Assembly: GCA_905480105.1 (NCBI GenBank)
Contig: CAJQPC010000031.1
Coordinates: 1 to 60,203 of the forward strand
Direction of reading: 5' to 3'
DNA: 60,203 nt
Origin: an uncultured bacterium
GTDB taxonomy: Bacteria > Myxococcota_A > UBA796 > CAJQPC01
Below, piece by piece: positions 52,372-60,203 of this stretch (position 1 is the first letter of the stretch; every line of letters starts with the position of its first letter). The notes beneath the pieces are model-generated. The model was not told the DNA's origin, made no database searches, and saw nothing but the letters and a program-made list of their open reading frames with translations. The translations under genes were made by a program, and so were the position numbers.

Positions 52372-54287
52372 TTTTCCTTCTACTTGGCTGCTCGCTGCAG
52401 GGCGCTGGCGACCCCTTCCCCCAGGACCGGGGGCTGAGTGCCGCAGAAGTACAGAGCTGTATTGATGGGGAGCTGCCCGACCGTGCCCAGCAGGGATCGG
52501 ATCGCAGCATTGATCGCAGTGCAGGCGGTAAGCTGAAGGGGAGCGCTCCGAGTGTCAGCGCCCTTGGGGTCTCAACCATCGTAGCCCTGGACTACAGCGG
52601 GTCGATGTTTGGCGGCTACGAGGCCAGTGAGCCCGGCCGTGGTGGCTGTGGGTGGACCCGTTCCGCGCGCGGTGGCAAGACCCCAAATGGAGAGTTCTAC
52701 TGGTCTAAGATGGGCTTTCAAGACCTCCTGGAGCAGGGTGTTCTCTCTGGAGTAGGGGACCAGGATCCGACTTGGGCAATGGTCTTCAACAGCACCCCCA
52801 TGCTGCTCGAAGGCAGTGGCGCTCGGGTCTGGGATCAGGGCTACAAGAAGATCCCGGAGCCCTCTCTTGGGGCCAAAGGCGTGCTTCAGCAGCTCTCGGG
52901 TCAAGCCTTGGGCGGTAGTCTGGCCGACCAGCCTTGGAAAGCGGAGTTTGGCCCAAAGCGCATGTGGGACAGCAGTGAGATGGCCAAGGTGCTCCTGGCC
53001 GCGGAAGATGTGTTTGAGTCCCAAGAGCAGCGGGATGGGGTGCTCTGGATCCTCACGGACAACATCATCGACACCGGTGATGGGGCTCAGGCCAGTGAAG
53101 CAGAGCACAACCGGGCTTTTTACGAGGCGTTGGCTGCCGATCCTCGCTGGCAGGTGGTCTATGCTTGGCCTGTCTCGGAAGGGGACTGGCTGTGCGACAG
53201 CACCCTGTTGGTCTACGGCCTGTACTACAGCCCCTACGAGCGCATCGATCGGCTCGCGTACGAGCGCCTGATTCAAGGGCCCTATGGACGCTTGGGCAAG
53301 GTCTCCCAGATTGAGGGCTTCGCTGCCGTGGCAAGCCCATCGTCCCCAGCGCCTGGTCAGCCCTTCAAGCTCAAGCCGGACGATCTGGACCTGGTCGAGC
53401 CTGAGTTTGTAGGCACTGTGGACTGCGGGTCCGCAAAGGCCACGGGCTTGGCCCGCACCTGCACTGCTGCGCTGTCTTTGGAGAACCAGCTTCAACATCG
53501 CCGGGTGGAAGCCGCCACTTTGAGCTTGAGCGGCCAGCGTATAGACGCCTGGGACCGGTCCACCCGTCCTCCTACCGCCGTGCTTACGGCGATTCCACTG
53601 GCCTCGACGACCCTCTCAGCTTCCACTTCGCTTCAGGCGCCCATTCCGGCCCACGAGGCGGTCCAGCTGGAACTTGTGCTGAAAGTCCCTCCGATTGAGA
53701 CGGAGCTTCACACCCTGCGAGATCGCTGGGAGAGCAGTCAGCACCCACGCTTTGGCATGGTTGGACTGGTGGATATGGAACTGAGTGGGCTAAAGACGGC
53801 GATGGCCATTGATCCGGCTCAGCTTGGCGACGTATACGGCGTGGAAAGCCTGCCGCAGGTCTTTGAGAACCCCAACACCGAGCACCTCTCGCGAACCGTC
53901 TGCGTGATGATGACGGTGGACAATCCCAGCTACTTCTCCAGCCTTTTGCTGGTCTCGATCCTTGGGCTGGCAGGTCTGTCAGCAGTGCTTGGGACGTGGC
54001 TGCTCAAGCCGACTTGGCGCCATGTGGTTGTAGACGGCGTTGCGGGGGAGCGGGTTCGGCTTAGTCGGCTGTTGGCCCGAGAGATCCTGGTGGACAATCG
54101 GGTCGTCGCCAAGGCACGCCTCAACGCATCGGGTCGCATCGTACTGCGGGCGGTCAAGCCATATCGACTGACGCCCAAGGGCGGCGCCTGGGAACTCAGC
54201 CAGCGGGAGGAGGAGTTCGACGCCCGTAGAAAGCTTGAGCTGAAGTCTCGCGTATCGAGAAGAAGCAGCGCATCGGAAAGCTTTTAG
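52368..54287 (+). CDS. vWA-domain lipoprotein with transmembrane helix and cytoplasmic tail
   Basis: Protein of 639 aa starting at TTG in a 4-nt overlap. The signal MIFLLLGC carries a lipobox with Cys8. A von Willebrand A domain runs from about 68 to 300, with the metal-ion site DxSxS at D75, S77 and S79 (ALDYSGS) and a later ILTDNIID segment. A beta-rich region follows (about 320-510). One transmembrane helix lies at about 525-546, then a basic Arg/Lys-rich tail of about 93 aa. If the tail is cytosolic, the protein could connect a periplasmic vWA sensor to the cytosolic Hsp70-like protein. The double anchoring is unusual. Confidence 0.8.
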   Translation: MIFLLLGCSLQGAGDPFPQDRGLSAAEVQSCIDGELPDRAQQGSDRSIDRSAGGKLKGSAPSVSALGVSTIVALDYSGSMFGGYEASEPGRGGCGWTRSARGGKTPNGEFYWSKMGFQDLLEQGVLSGVGDQDPTWAMVFNSTPMLLEGSGARVWDQGYKKIPEPSLGAKGVLQQLSGQALGGSLADQPWKAEFGPKRMWDSSEMAKVLLAAEDVFESQEQRDGVLWILTDNIIDTGDGAQASEAEHNRAFYEALAADPRWQVVYAWPVSEGDWLCDSTLLVYGLYYSPYERIDRLAYERLIQGPYGRLGKVSQIEGFAAVASPSSPAPGQPFKLKPDDLDLVEPEFVGTVDCGSAKATGLARTCTAALSLENQLQHRRVEAATLSLSGQRIDAWDRSTRPPTAVLTAIPLASTTLSASTSLQAPIPAHEAVQLELVLKVPPIETELHTLRDRWESSQHPRFGMVGLVDMELSGLKTAMAIDPAQLGDVYGVESLPQVFENPNTEHLSRTVCVMMTVDNPSYFSSLLLVSILGLAGLSAVLGTWLLKPTWRHVVVDGVAGERVRLSRLLAREILVDNRVVAKARLNASGRIVLRAVKPYRLTPKGGAWELSQREEEFDARRKLELKSRVSRRSSASESF

Positions 54288-54297
54288 AAGCGGCTGT

Positions 54298-54326
54298 TTG
54301 ACCCTGAAGTGCAGGGTGAATGTAAG
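54298..54326 (+). promoter_or_regulatory. Candidate promoter with inverted repeat upstream of HDOD-GGDEF gene
   Basis: TTGACC (54298-54303) and TGTAAG (54321-54326) are spaced 17 nt. An exact 6-bp inverted repeat with a 5-nt loop (ACCCTG/CAGGGT, 54301-54317) overlaps the -35 and spacer, as an operator would. The -10 matches the consensus at only four of six positions. Confidence 0.4.
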
Positions 54327-54389
54327 CCTCTGCCCCGGGTGATTGGTCGTATGCTGTAAGATCTTAAGACTGGGAAGCAGGAGGCGACG

Positions 54390-55916
54390 GTGACGGATTC
54401 CAAAGCCTTGTCTGCATTCCAGAGTGATTCTCTTCCCAGCGCCGAGGTCACGCTGGCTGCCATTGCGCGCGACGCGGGGGACCCAACTCTGAGCATTGGC
54501 AAGCTCTCTCGGTTGGTGAGTATCGAGCCTGGTCTGACCTTAGAACTGCTGCAGGCTGCGAACCGCAGCGTCATTAAGCCCGGAACGATCAGGACGGTTC
54601 AACAGGCCATTGGGCGCTTGGGTTTTCGTTTTGTGCGAAACCGCGCTGTGGCGCGGGTGGTGCGTCAGGCTGCCGATGGGCTTTCCGTTGGGGATCTGGA
54701 CACGAAGCGTCACTGGGAGGACTCCCTCCGCCGCGCCATGGCAGCCAAGGTTTTAGCCGAGCTCTTGGGTCACAGCGATCCGGAAGAGGTGTTCACGGTT
54801 GGCCTGCTTCAGGAGGTCGGAACCTTGGTCATGGCGGCGCATGATCCCACCTGCGGTGGCGCTTTGGAGCGCGTGTCTCGAGAGCCCTCCGAGACGAGAA
54901 TGCGTGTAGAGAAGGAACTCTTTGGCGTGACTCATGACCAGGTGGTTGGTGTCTTGGGTCGCGCCTGGGGGCTTCCCGACGACATCCTGCTGCCCATCGA
55001 GCACCACCACAGGGAGAGCCGTAAGAAACTCCCGCGAGACCTGGAGAGAACCGCCGAGCTGCTTCACGTAGCCGACCTGATTGCTGACCTGGTGGTCACC
55101 AACGGAGACGAGCGGGTGGTGAACCTCTGCCGCAAGGCCCTGACCGGACTTCCAGGGCGCACCGATGTGGCCTTGGCCGAGGTTTTGGAGCGGGTTCAGA
55201 GTGGACTTCCAGGCATCGCAAAAGAGCTGGGCATTGAGCTGGGCAAACAGATCTCCATCCAGGAGGTTCTCACTTACGCAACCGCAAGCTTGGTTCAGAT
55301 CAACCAAGGCTACGAAAACCTGATCCTAAAGCTGGAGGATGCGCTTCAGCAGAAGCAAGACTTGACGCGCCTGCTGGAGAGAAAGAACCTCGAGCTCGAG
55401 GCGCTGGCTGCGACGGACCCACTGACAGGTGCCGCCAATCGGCGGCGCTTTAGTGCAGTCGCCCAGCGTACCTTAAAGCAGCATGGTGAAAAGGGGCTTG
55501 CCATCAGTATCTTGGCCTTTGACCTGGATCACTTTAAGTTGGTCAACGATACCCATGGTCACAAGGCAGGGGATGCTGTGTTGGTGGAGGTAGTACGCCG
55601 ACTGAACCTCTCGCTGCGCCCAGATGACCTGGTGGGGCGACTGGGCGGAGAAGAGTTCGCCGTTCTGCTGCCTGGCACGGATCAGGAGGGCGCGCGGTTG
55701 GCGGCCGAGCGCTGCCGTAGGCGCATCGCGGACACGCCTATTGACTGCGAAGAGGTGAGCTTGGACATCACGACTTCCATTGGGGGCTCCACGCACTGCA
55801 GGGTCGTCAGCATGGAGACGATACTCCATGAGGCAGACGCGGCTCTGTATGCTGCCAAGGCCGGCGGTCGAAACCAGGTGGTCTGGTATGGGGAGGAGCC
55901 TAAACGACGGCGATGA
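54390..55916 (+). CDS. HDOD-domain diguanylate cyclase
   Basis: Protein of 508 aa. An HDOD domain (about 15-215) is followed by a helical linker (about 290-330) and a GGDEF domain (about 335-500). The active-site GGEEF is at about 419-423, with LDHFKLVNDTHGHKAGD upstream. An inhibitory-site RxxD (RPDD) lies five residues before it. It should therefore make cyclic di-GMP and be product-inhibited. The start GTG has AGGAGG about 5 nt upstream. It is separated from the vWA operon by about 100 bp that carry a candidate promoter, so it is probably a separate unit. No membrane segment is seen. Confidence 0.92.
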   Translation: MTDSKALSAFQSDSLPSAEVTLAAIARDAGDPTLSIGKLSRLVSIEPGLTLELLQAANRSVIKPGTIRTVQQAIGRLGFRFVRNRAVARVVRQAADGLSVGDLDTKRHWEDSLRRAMAAKVLAELLGHSDPEEVFTVGLLQEVGTLVMAAHDPTCGGALERVSREPSETRMRVEKELFGVTHDQVVGVLGRAWGLPDDILLPIEHHHRESRKKLPRDLERTAELLHVADLIADLVVTNGDERVVNLCRKALTGLPGRTDVALAEVLERVQSGLPGIAKELGIELGKQISIQEVLTYATASLVQINQGYENLILKLEDALQQKQDLTRLLERKNLELEALAATDPLTGAANRRRFSAVAQRTLKQHGEKGLAISILAFDLDHFKLVNDTHGHKAGDAVLVEVVRRLNLSLRPDDLVGRLGGEEFAVLLPGTDQEGARLAAERCRRRIADTPIDCEEVSLDITTSIGGSTHCRVVSMETILHEADAALYAAKAGGRNQVVWYGEEPKRRR

Positions 55917-55931
55917 GCTGTTGAAAAAGAA

Positions 55932-55959
55932 AAACCCCGCCTGAAAACAGGCGAGGTTT
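55932..55959 (-). terminator. Bidirectional intrinsic terminator
   Basis: A 12-bp stem with one mismatch and an AAAA/TTTT loop is followed on the minus strand by TTTTTCTTTTTC. It ends the tRNA-Trp transcript and could also terminate the HDOD-GGDEF gene from the plus strand, though less efficiently. Confidence 0.8.
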
Positions 55960-55965
55960 CTAAAA

Positions 55966-56041
55966 TGGCAGGGGCACAAAGACTTGAACTCTGGACCTGC
56001 TGATTTGGAATCAGCTGCTCTACCAACTGAGCTATACCCCT
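55966..56041 (-). tRNA. tRNA-Trp (CCA anticodon)
   Basis: The cloverleaf folds completely. The acceptor stem AGGGGTA/TGCCCCT, D stem GCTC/GAGC, anticodon stem GCTGA/TCAGC with loop TTCCAAA (anticodon CCA, Trp), and T stem CAGAG/CTTTG with TTCAAGT are all present. The 3' CCA is encoded. A candidate promoter lies just upstream and a terminator just downstream. Confidence 0.95.
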
Positions 56042-56053
56042 TCAATCGCGGGT

Positions 56054-56082
56054 GCCTTATGGGCCCGCCCGACTGTCGTCAA
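56054..56082 (-). promoter_or_regulatory. Candidate promoter of tRNA-Trp
   Basis: TTGACG (56077-56082, read on the minus strand) and TAAGGC (56054-56059) are 17 nt apart with a GC-rich spacer and discriminator, 12 nt upstream of the tRNA. The -35 overlaps the stop codon of uppP. The -10 is a poor match, so this is a moderate call. Confidence 0.45.
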
Positions 56083-56954
56083 GGGACTCCGCCACCAGGA
56101 AGCTGAATCCAGCCCAAACCGGCCGCCCCAGCCAGTGCGGCCAGTGCGAAGAGGTACGGGGCAAACCAAGCAAAGTCGCCGCGCTTGACAAGCTTGACCA
56201 GCAATACCAGGGCGCCGTAGCCGCTGAGCATGGACGCCACAAACCCCACCCCAAGGACCCCAAAGTCCAGGGATGCCAAGTTGGCGTCCTTTGCCGTGAG
56301 GACGAAGGCGCCGCAGATCGCAGGGATAGCCAACAGGAAAGAGAAGCGGGCAGCCAGCTCTCGCTCCAGCCCCAAGAACAGAGCGACGGCGATGGTTGTG
56401 CCGCTTCGGCTGATGCCTGGTGTGATCGCCAAGCCCTGAGCGATCCCGATCACCAACACGTGCCAGACCGCCAAGTCGCTGGCCGTTTTTGCCACGCGCG
56501 AGGACAGACGCTCTCTGAGTCCTGAAATCAGCCCCTGTCCAGGACTGGCTGGAGCGAGGGTCAGGCGCGTTGAAAGGAGCAGTACCCCCGTAATGGCAAA
56601 GGTAATGCCAAGGGTGCCAACACCTGAGAACAGTGCTTCAAAGGTATCTTTAAAAGTCAGGCCGATGATCCCGGTGGGCACTGTGCCCAGGACCACCAAA
56701 AGAGCCAAGCGGGTGTTCGGTCGCTCAGCTAGGGACCCCTTTTCAACGAAGGGGGCCTTGAGCATGGCCAGAATGTCCGCCCGGTAGACGATGAACACCG
56801 GTACGAGGGTACCGAGGTGTACGACCAAGTCGAACAGGACATGGTCGCCGACAACCGGAAAGATCTTGCCGAACAAGACCAGATGGCCGGAGCTGGAGAC
56901 TGGCAGGAACTCGGTGAGTCCCTGAATGATGCCGAGTAGAAGCGCTGAAATCAC
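56079..56954 (-). CDS. uppP: Undecaprenyl-diphosphatase UppP (BacA)
   Basis: Integral-membrane phosphatase of 291 aa that recycles undecaprenyl pyrophosphate for cell-wall synthesis. The signature motifs are present: EFLPVSSSGHL (15-25) and PGISRSGTTI near 180, with about eight transmembrane helices. The length is normal. The start is GTG. It is followed by tRNA-Trp, which is transcribed from its own promoter. Confidence 0.95.
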   Translation of the reverse strand: MISALLLGIIQGLTEFLPVSSSGHLVLFGKIFPVVGDHVLFDLVVHLGTLVPVFIVYRADILAMLKAPFVEKGSLAERPNTRLALLVVLGTVPTGIIGLTFKDTFEALFSGVGTLGITFAITGVLLLSTRLTLAPASPGQGLISGLRERLSSRVAKTASDLAVWHVLVIGIAQGLAITPGISRSGTTIAVALFLGLERELAARFSFLLAIPAICGAFVLTAKDANLASLDFGVLGVGFVASMLSGYGALVLLVKLVKRGDFAWFAPYLFALAALAGAAGLGWIQLPGGGVP

Positions 56955-56972
56955 ACAGGCTGCCTAACCGGC

Positions 56973-57302
56973 TCAGGACTCGCTGTTGAAGGTCTTCAGG
57001 TAGTCGACCAGGCTGGCCATGTCTTTCTCGGTCAGCTGGGGAAAGGGAGCCATCGATGTGCCCGGCTTTCCGGTCTTGACGGAGTTGGCCAGCGCCTCGT
57101 CTGAGCGACCGTCCCAGAATGCTGCCTGGGTGAAATCAGACGGCTTGGGCGTCAGCGCCATGGCGGCGGGGCCTTGGCCGTTGCCCTGGGTGCCGTGGCA
57201 GGCCATGCAGTTGGCTGTGTAGACCTGCTTCCCTCGTTCGGTGTCGGCCGCCAGAGCACTTCCGGAGATGAGCAGGGCGAAGAGAGTCAGGATGCGTGGC
57301 AT
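56973..57302 (-). CDS. c-type cytochrome (periplasmic)
   Basis: Small monohaem cytochrome c of 109 aa. The signal peptide MPRILTLFALLISGSALA is cleaved near residue 19. The haem motif CMACH is at 32-36, and an axial-ligand Met is expected in the later TSMAPFPQL segment (Met84). It has the length and features of class I soluble electron carriers. A second cytochrome gene lies 47 bp upstream on the same strand, so the pair may act together. Confidence 0.88.
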   Translation of the reverse strand: MPRILTLFALLISGSALAADTERGKQVYTANCMACHGTQGNGQGPAAMALTPKPSDFTQAAFWDGRSDEALANSVKTGKPGTSMAPFPQLTEKDMASLVDYLKTFNSES

Positions 57303-57349
57303 GTTCAGTCCTTGTCTTGCTCTACTATACGAGAGGGTGCAGGGAATGT

Positions 57350-57757
57350 TCACGGCTCTGTGGTGACAGTGCGTGTGGGCAGCGGAGTACCTGGCTTTCG
57401 CGCACCGGTCTCGAGGAGCACCATGTAGTCTAGAACCAATTTTGCGTCTCGCACCGGGTTGTACCAAGTCTCCCGAAACGCAGGCATGTATCTCTGACCC
57501 TCCAGAATCACGTTGAGCTGGCCCTCGCGGTTTTCGGGAGTCAGGGTCCCGCGCAGATCTGGCACGCCTCCTGGGATTGCTACCGCCGTGGTGCCGGTAC
57601 CGGACAGATCCACGCCGTGGCAGTGTTGGCAGTTCTGCTCCCAAGAGCGTTGCCCGCGTACATCCGCCGCTTCTCTCTTTTTTGGAACACCCTTGGCCCA
57701 GGCCGTAGCTCCTAAAAATATCCAGAAGATTAGAGTGACAGAAAGCGTTTTCTTCAT
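57350..57757 (-). CDS. c-type cytochrome (periplasmic)
   Basis: Monohaem cytochrome c of 135 aa with signal peptide MKKTLSVTLIFWIFLGATAWA (about 1-21) and haem motif CQHCH (43-47). The axial Met is likely in QRYMPAFRE (about 90). The Pro/Thr-rich C-terminus is of unknown purpose. It precedes the other cytochrome gene and could pass electrons to it. The respiratory partner is not in the window. Confidence 0.87.
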   Translation of the reverse strand: MKKTLSVTLIFWIFLGATAWAKGVPKKREAADVRGQRSWEQNCQHCHGVDLSGTGTTAVAIPGGVPDLRGTLTPENREGQLNVILEGQRYMPAFRETWYNPVRDAKLVLDYMVLLETGARKPGTPLPTRTVTTEP

Positions 57758-57836
57758 GAATTTAGCTTAACCGGGTTCAGAAAAGCCTTCATTATTCAGT
57801 TTGGAGAGCGCGAATAGACGAAGTGATCCGCTATCG

Positions 57837-57865
57837 TTGACGCAGGGGATCTCGCGGATTACCTA
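57837..57865 (+). promoter_or_regulatory. Candidate promoter of tRNA-Val and tRNA-Asp
   Basis: TTGACG (57837-57842) and TACCTA (57860-57865) are spaced 17 nt, ending about 40 nt before tRNA-Val. It is a reasonable sigma70-like match. Confidence 0.5.
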
Positions 57866-57904
57866 AAGGGGGCTGCGCTGAGAGGTGCCGCAACGGTCTT
57901 TTTC

Positions 57905-57977
57905 GGGCGGGTAGCTCAGTTGGGAGAGCAGCAGTCTTACACACTGCGGGTCACAGGTTCGAGCCCTGTTCCGCCCA
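57905..57977 (+). tRNA. tRNA-Val (TAC anticodon)
   Basis: All four stems fold: acceptor GGGCGGG with TCCGCCC, D stem GCTC/GAGC, anticodon stem GCAGT/ACTGC with loop CTTACAC (anticodon TAC, Val), and T stem ACAGG/CCTGT. The discriminator is A77. CCA is not encoded after it, so it must be added by the CCA-adding enzyme. Confidence 0.95.
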
Positions 57978-58012
57978 CTTCCGAGAGAGCTTTGCTCTAA
58001 AGTCTTCTACGT

Positions 58013-58089
<77 letters not shown>

Positions 58090-58091
58090 TT

Positions 58092-58136
58092 ATCAAGCCG
58101 CTCTTGTTTTTCGCAAGGGCGGCTTGATTCGTTTTT
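58092..58136 (+). terminator. Intrinsic terminator after tRNA-Asp
   Basis: A 15-bp stem (one G-U pair, arms 58092-58106 and 58114-58128) with a TTTTTCG loop is followed by CGTTTTT. It is a strong rho-independent terminator for the tRNA transcript. Confidence 0.85.
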
Positions 58137-58161
58137 GAAGTCCTTGTTCGCTGGACTTCAA
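58135..58161. other. 9-bp inverted repeat beside the tRNA terminator
   Basis: Perfect arms (TTGAAGTCC at 58135-58143 and GGACTTCAA at 58153-58161) flank a 9-nt loop. There is no T-run on either side. It lies 3' of the HU gene on the other strand and might end or protect that transcript. Function is uncertain. Confidence 0.45.
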
Positions 58162-58220
58162 CGTGGGGCAGAACTTGGGCGAGTCGTGTTCGCCGTACGA
58201 TTTGTTAGGCCAGCCTCTGC

Positions 58221-58505
58221 CTATCCGTTCAGAGCATCCTTGAGGCCCTTGCCGGCCTTGAAGCGCACGCTGCGGGAAGCAGGAATGTCGATGGGCTCTT
58301 TGGTCTGAGGGTTGCGGCCTTTGCGGGCAGCTCGATCGGAGATCTGGAAGGTACCAAAGCCCACCAGGGTGACTTTGTCTCCCTTGGCCAAGGCACCGCG
58401 GATACCGTCCGTCACAGCGGAGAGTGCGAGCTCTGCTTGCACCTTCTTAATGCCAGCGGTCTCAGCGATGTGGTTTACGAGGTCGTTCTTGGTGACAGAT
58501 GCCAT
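58221..58505 (-). CDS. hup: HU-family nucleoid DNA-binding protein
   Basis: DNA-bending protein of 94 aa starting MASVTKNDLVNHIAE, with the usual GFGTF, RNPQT and PASRSVRF segments of the beta arm and DNA-binding saddle. The start at 58505 has GGGAG 4 nt upstream; 15 extra codons further out are not needed. It lies downstream of lon on the same strand, a lon-hup arrangement also known in enteric bacteria, and has its own strong promoter. Confidence 0.96.
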   Translation of the reverse strand: MASVTKNDLVNHIAETAGIKKVQAELALSAVTDGIRGALAKGDKVTLVGFGTFQISDRAARKGRNPQTKEPIDIPASRSVRFKAGKGLKDALNG

Positions 58506-58589
58506 GGTGTGCTCCCAAATCAGAGTGGGGATGGTGTCGAGCCCGCGCATTCAATTGGAAAAACCTTCGGTTTACGTGGGCGCATTAAA

Positions 58590-58619
58590 AATGTAGCAAC
58601 CGCAGTGACGCTCTGTCAA
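58590..58619 (-). promoter_or_regulatory. Strong sigma70-type promoter for hup
   Basis: On the minus strand the -35 TTGACA (58614-58619) and the -10 TACATT (58590-58595) are 18 nt apart. This is a near-consensus promoter 85 nt upstream of the start codon and fits the high expression of HU. Confidence 0.8.
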
Positions 58620-58723
58620 TGATCGCATCGTTGCAATCAAGTTTCTGTGAATCCACCATATGAGCGGATACCCCCCCGAGAAAGCGCGCGTTGGGCTGTC
58701 GATCGGCCAGGGGTCAGAGTTCT

Positions 58724-60203
58724 CTACTGTGTAGAAAGCTGCGAACCAGGGTGGTTTTGACGAGAAGTTGGATCTGGAAACAGGTCTTCGGGGTTGTCTA
58801 CCGCGAGTGCTGCCATCAAGACTTGGTCCATGTGCTCTACGGGTTGAACGCAGAGATCCTTTAGGATTCGCGGGGGCACGTCTTGGAGATCGGAGGCGTT
58901 GTCTAGGGGCACAAGTACGGTACGAATGCCTGCTCTGTGGGCTGCGAGCAGTTTTTCCTTGAGTCCGCCGACTGGCCGGACCTGTCCGCGCAAGGTGATT
59001 TCTCCAGTCATCGCGATATCTCGGCGCACAGGAATACCGGTGAATGCTGAGACCAGAGCGGTCGCAATGGTGATGCCCGCGCTGGGGCCGTCTACACCCC
59101 AGAGCTCCGGGACGTGTACATGAACGTCCAGCTGTTGGTAAAAGTCCGGCGCCAAGCCCAGGTTGGCTGAGCGTGCTCGGATATAGGTCACCGCAGCTTG
59201 TGAGCTCTCCTGAAAGACGTTGCCCAGCTTTCCGGTCAACGTGGTCTTGCCGCTTCCGCGCACTGCCGCAGCCTCGATGGGGACCATCACGCCGCCCGCT
59301 TGAGTCCAGGCTAAACCCTGGACAAATCCGACCTCGTTTTTGGGGCTGACCGTTCCATATCGAAAGCGGGGCGGACCCAGGAGCTTCTCGATGTTGCCAG
59401 AGGTCACCTTCAGCTCGATCTCGCTTCCCTGGGTCACCACTCGGCGTGCCACCTTGCGACACACCGAGGCAATCTCCCGGTCCAGATTTCGAACGCCAGC
59501 TTCCTTGGTATAGCGACGCACAATCTGCATCGCAGCTTGCTTGGTCAGGACCAGATTCTTGGCTTGAATCCCGTGATTGGTGAGCTGCTTTGGAAGCAGG
59601 TAGCGCTGGACGATGGAGAGCTTCTCCGGCTCGGTGTACCCGGCCAAGCGAATGATCTCTAAGCGGTCCTGTAGGGGCGCTGGGATACCGTGCAAGCTGT
59701 TTGCTGTGCAGATGAACATCACCTTGGACAGGTCGTAGTCCATGTCCAGATAGTGGTCGTTGAAGCCCTCGTTCTGTTCTGGGTCCAAGACTTCGAGCAG
59801 CGCCGAGCTTGGGTCCCCTCGAAGATCGGTGCTCATCTTGTCGATCTCATCGAGCAAGAACACGGGGTTAGAGCTGCCGGCTCTTTGTAAGGATTGGAGC
59901 ACCTTGCCGGGCAGGGCACCTATGTAGGTGCGCCGATGGCCACGGATCTCCGCCTCGTCACGCACCCCTCCCAGGGACATGCGGGCAAAACTGCGTTCTG
60001 TGGCTCGGGCAATCGAGCGTGCCAAGCTAGTCTTTCCTACGCCAGGGGGGCCGACCAAGCAGAGGATTGGGCCCCGCATTCGGTCGACCAGTGTGGCGAC
60101 GGCCAGATACTCAAGGATGCGCTCTTTGATCTTGCGAAGGCCGTAGTGGTCCTCGTCCAGGACCCGAGCTGCATGGGCGATGTCCAAGCGATCCTTGTCA
60201 TAG
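58724..60203 (-). CDS. lon: ATP-dependent protease Lon (C-terminal part, cut by window edge)
   Basis: The frame is open to the right edge, so about the last 490 residues of Lon are seen. The AAA+ module has Walker [10 protein letters not shown] and Walker [11 protein letters not shown]. The protease domain has the catalytic Ser in VDGPSAGIT and the catalytic Lys in GGLKEKLL. Lon degrades misfolded and regulatory proteins. Upstream codons ([12 protein letters not shown]) continue the family sequence, so the N-terminal domain lies beyond the window. A separate promoter follows for hup. Confidence 0.96.
   Translation of the reverse strand, partial: YDKDRLDIAHAARVLDEDHYGLRKIKERILEYLAVATLVDRMRGPILCLVGPPGVGKTSLARSIARATERSFARMSLGGVRDEAEIRGHRRTYIGALPGKVLQSLQRAGSSNPVFLLDEIDKMSTDLRGDPSSALLEVLDPEQNEGFNDHYLDMDYDLSKVMFICTANSLHGIPAPLQDRLEIIRLAGYTEPEKLSIVQRYLLPKQLTNHGIQAKNLVLTKQAAMQIVRRYTKEAGVRNLDREIASVCRKVARRVVTQGSEIELKVTSGNIEKLLGPPRFRYGTVSPKNEVGFVQGLAWTQAGGVMVPIEAAAVRGSGKTTLTGKLGNVFQESSQAAVTYIRARSANLGLAPDFYQQLDVHVHVPELWGVDGPSAGITIATALVSAFTGIPVRRDIAMTGEITLRGQVRPVGGLKEKLLAAHRAGIRTVLVPLDNASDLQDVPPRILKDLCVQPVEHMDQVLMAALAVDNPEDLFPDPTSRQNHPGSQLSTQ

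Noticed and set aside
52572..53498. 308-codon minus-strand frame antisense to the vWA gene
   Set aside because: Shadow of the vWA gene with no family features.
55473..56045. 190-codon minus-strand frame that begins MKGYSSVGRAADSKSAG
   Set aside because: Its N-terminus is a translation of the tRNA-Trp gene, a common artefact, and the rest lies antisense to the GGDEF gene.
58150..58215. Possible integron attC site near TTGTTAGGC
   Set aside because: Only one core-like arm (GTTAGGC) is present; the matching second core and paired arms are absent and no integrase is nearby.

Overview
The window is a dense, moderately GC-rich bacterial chromosome segment. It has no insertion sequence, prophage or CRISPR array that I can see. 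The lineage looks deltaproteobacterial in the broad sense, most likely Myxococcota or a near relative. I infer this from an RcpC/CpaB-type Flp pilus locus with a two-component pair, MopE-like Cys/Asp-rich and FG-GAP lipoproteins, phenylalanine hydroxylase, HDOD-GGDEF signalling, many short lipoproteins, and RecBCD together with SbcCD. This is inference; there is no rRNA in the window to confirm it.

Region 1 (17-11973, minus strand) is a Flp/Tad pilus locus reading flp pilin, cpaB, secretin cpaC, cpaE, ATPase cpaF, tadB, tadC, TPR protein tadD, small lipoprotein, sensor kinase, response regulator and a flippase-like membrane protein. The response regulator has lost the sigma54-contacting and ATPase motifs of its NtrC-type domain. 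Region 2 (12454-25430) is a mixed housekeeping and envelope segment: RNase D, several lipoproteins, a degenerate DUF3419 protein, a pseudo-receiver/pseudo-ATPase protein, an HNH nuclease, an ArnT-like glycosyltransferase, YceI, a methyltransferase, an SCP2/rhodanese/ferredoxin operon and phenylalanine hydroxylase.

Region 3 (25431-41649, minus strand) is a DNA-repair operon reading recC-recB-recD-sbcD-sbcC-DUF547-helicase. The first five genes are joined by 4-nt ATGA overlaps. recD is split by a frameshift at a run of eight C. Region 4 (41719-46279) holds rsgA, an MFS exporter and small unknown genes.

Region 5 (46347-54287, plus strand) is the best candidate for an undescribed system. It has four genes joined by 4-nt overlaps: an unknown 491-aa protein, a 991-aa zinc-ribbon protein carrying an Hsp70-like ATPase domain, a 526-aa zinc-ribbon protein, and a lipoprotein with a von Willebrand A domain, a transmembrane helix and a basic cytoplasmic tail. 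It is followed by an HDOD-GGDEF diguanylate cyclase.

Region 6 (55932-60203) is housekeeping: tRNA-Trp, uppP, two c-type cytochromes, tRNA-Val, tRNA-Asp, an HU gene with a near-consensus promoter, and the 3' part of lon, which runs off the right edge.
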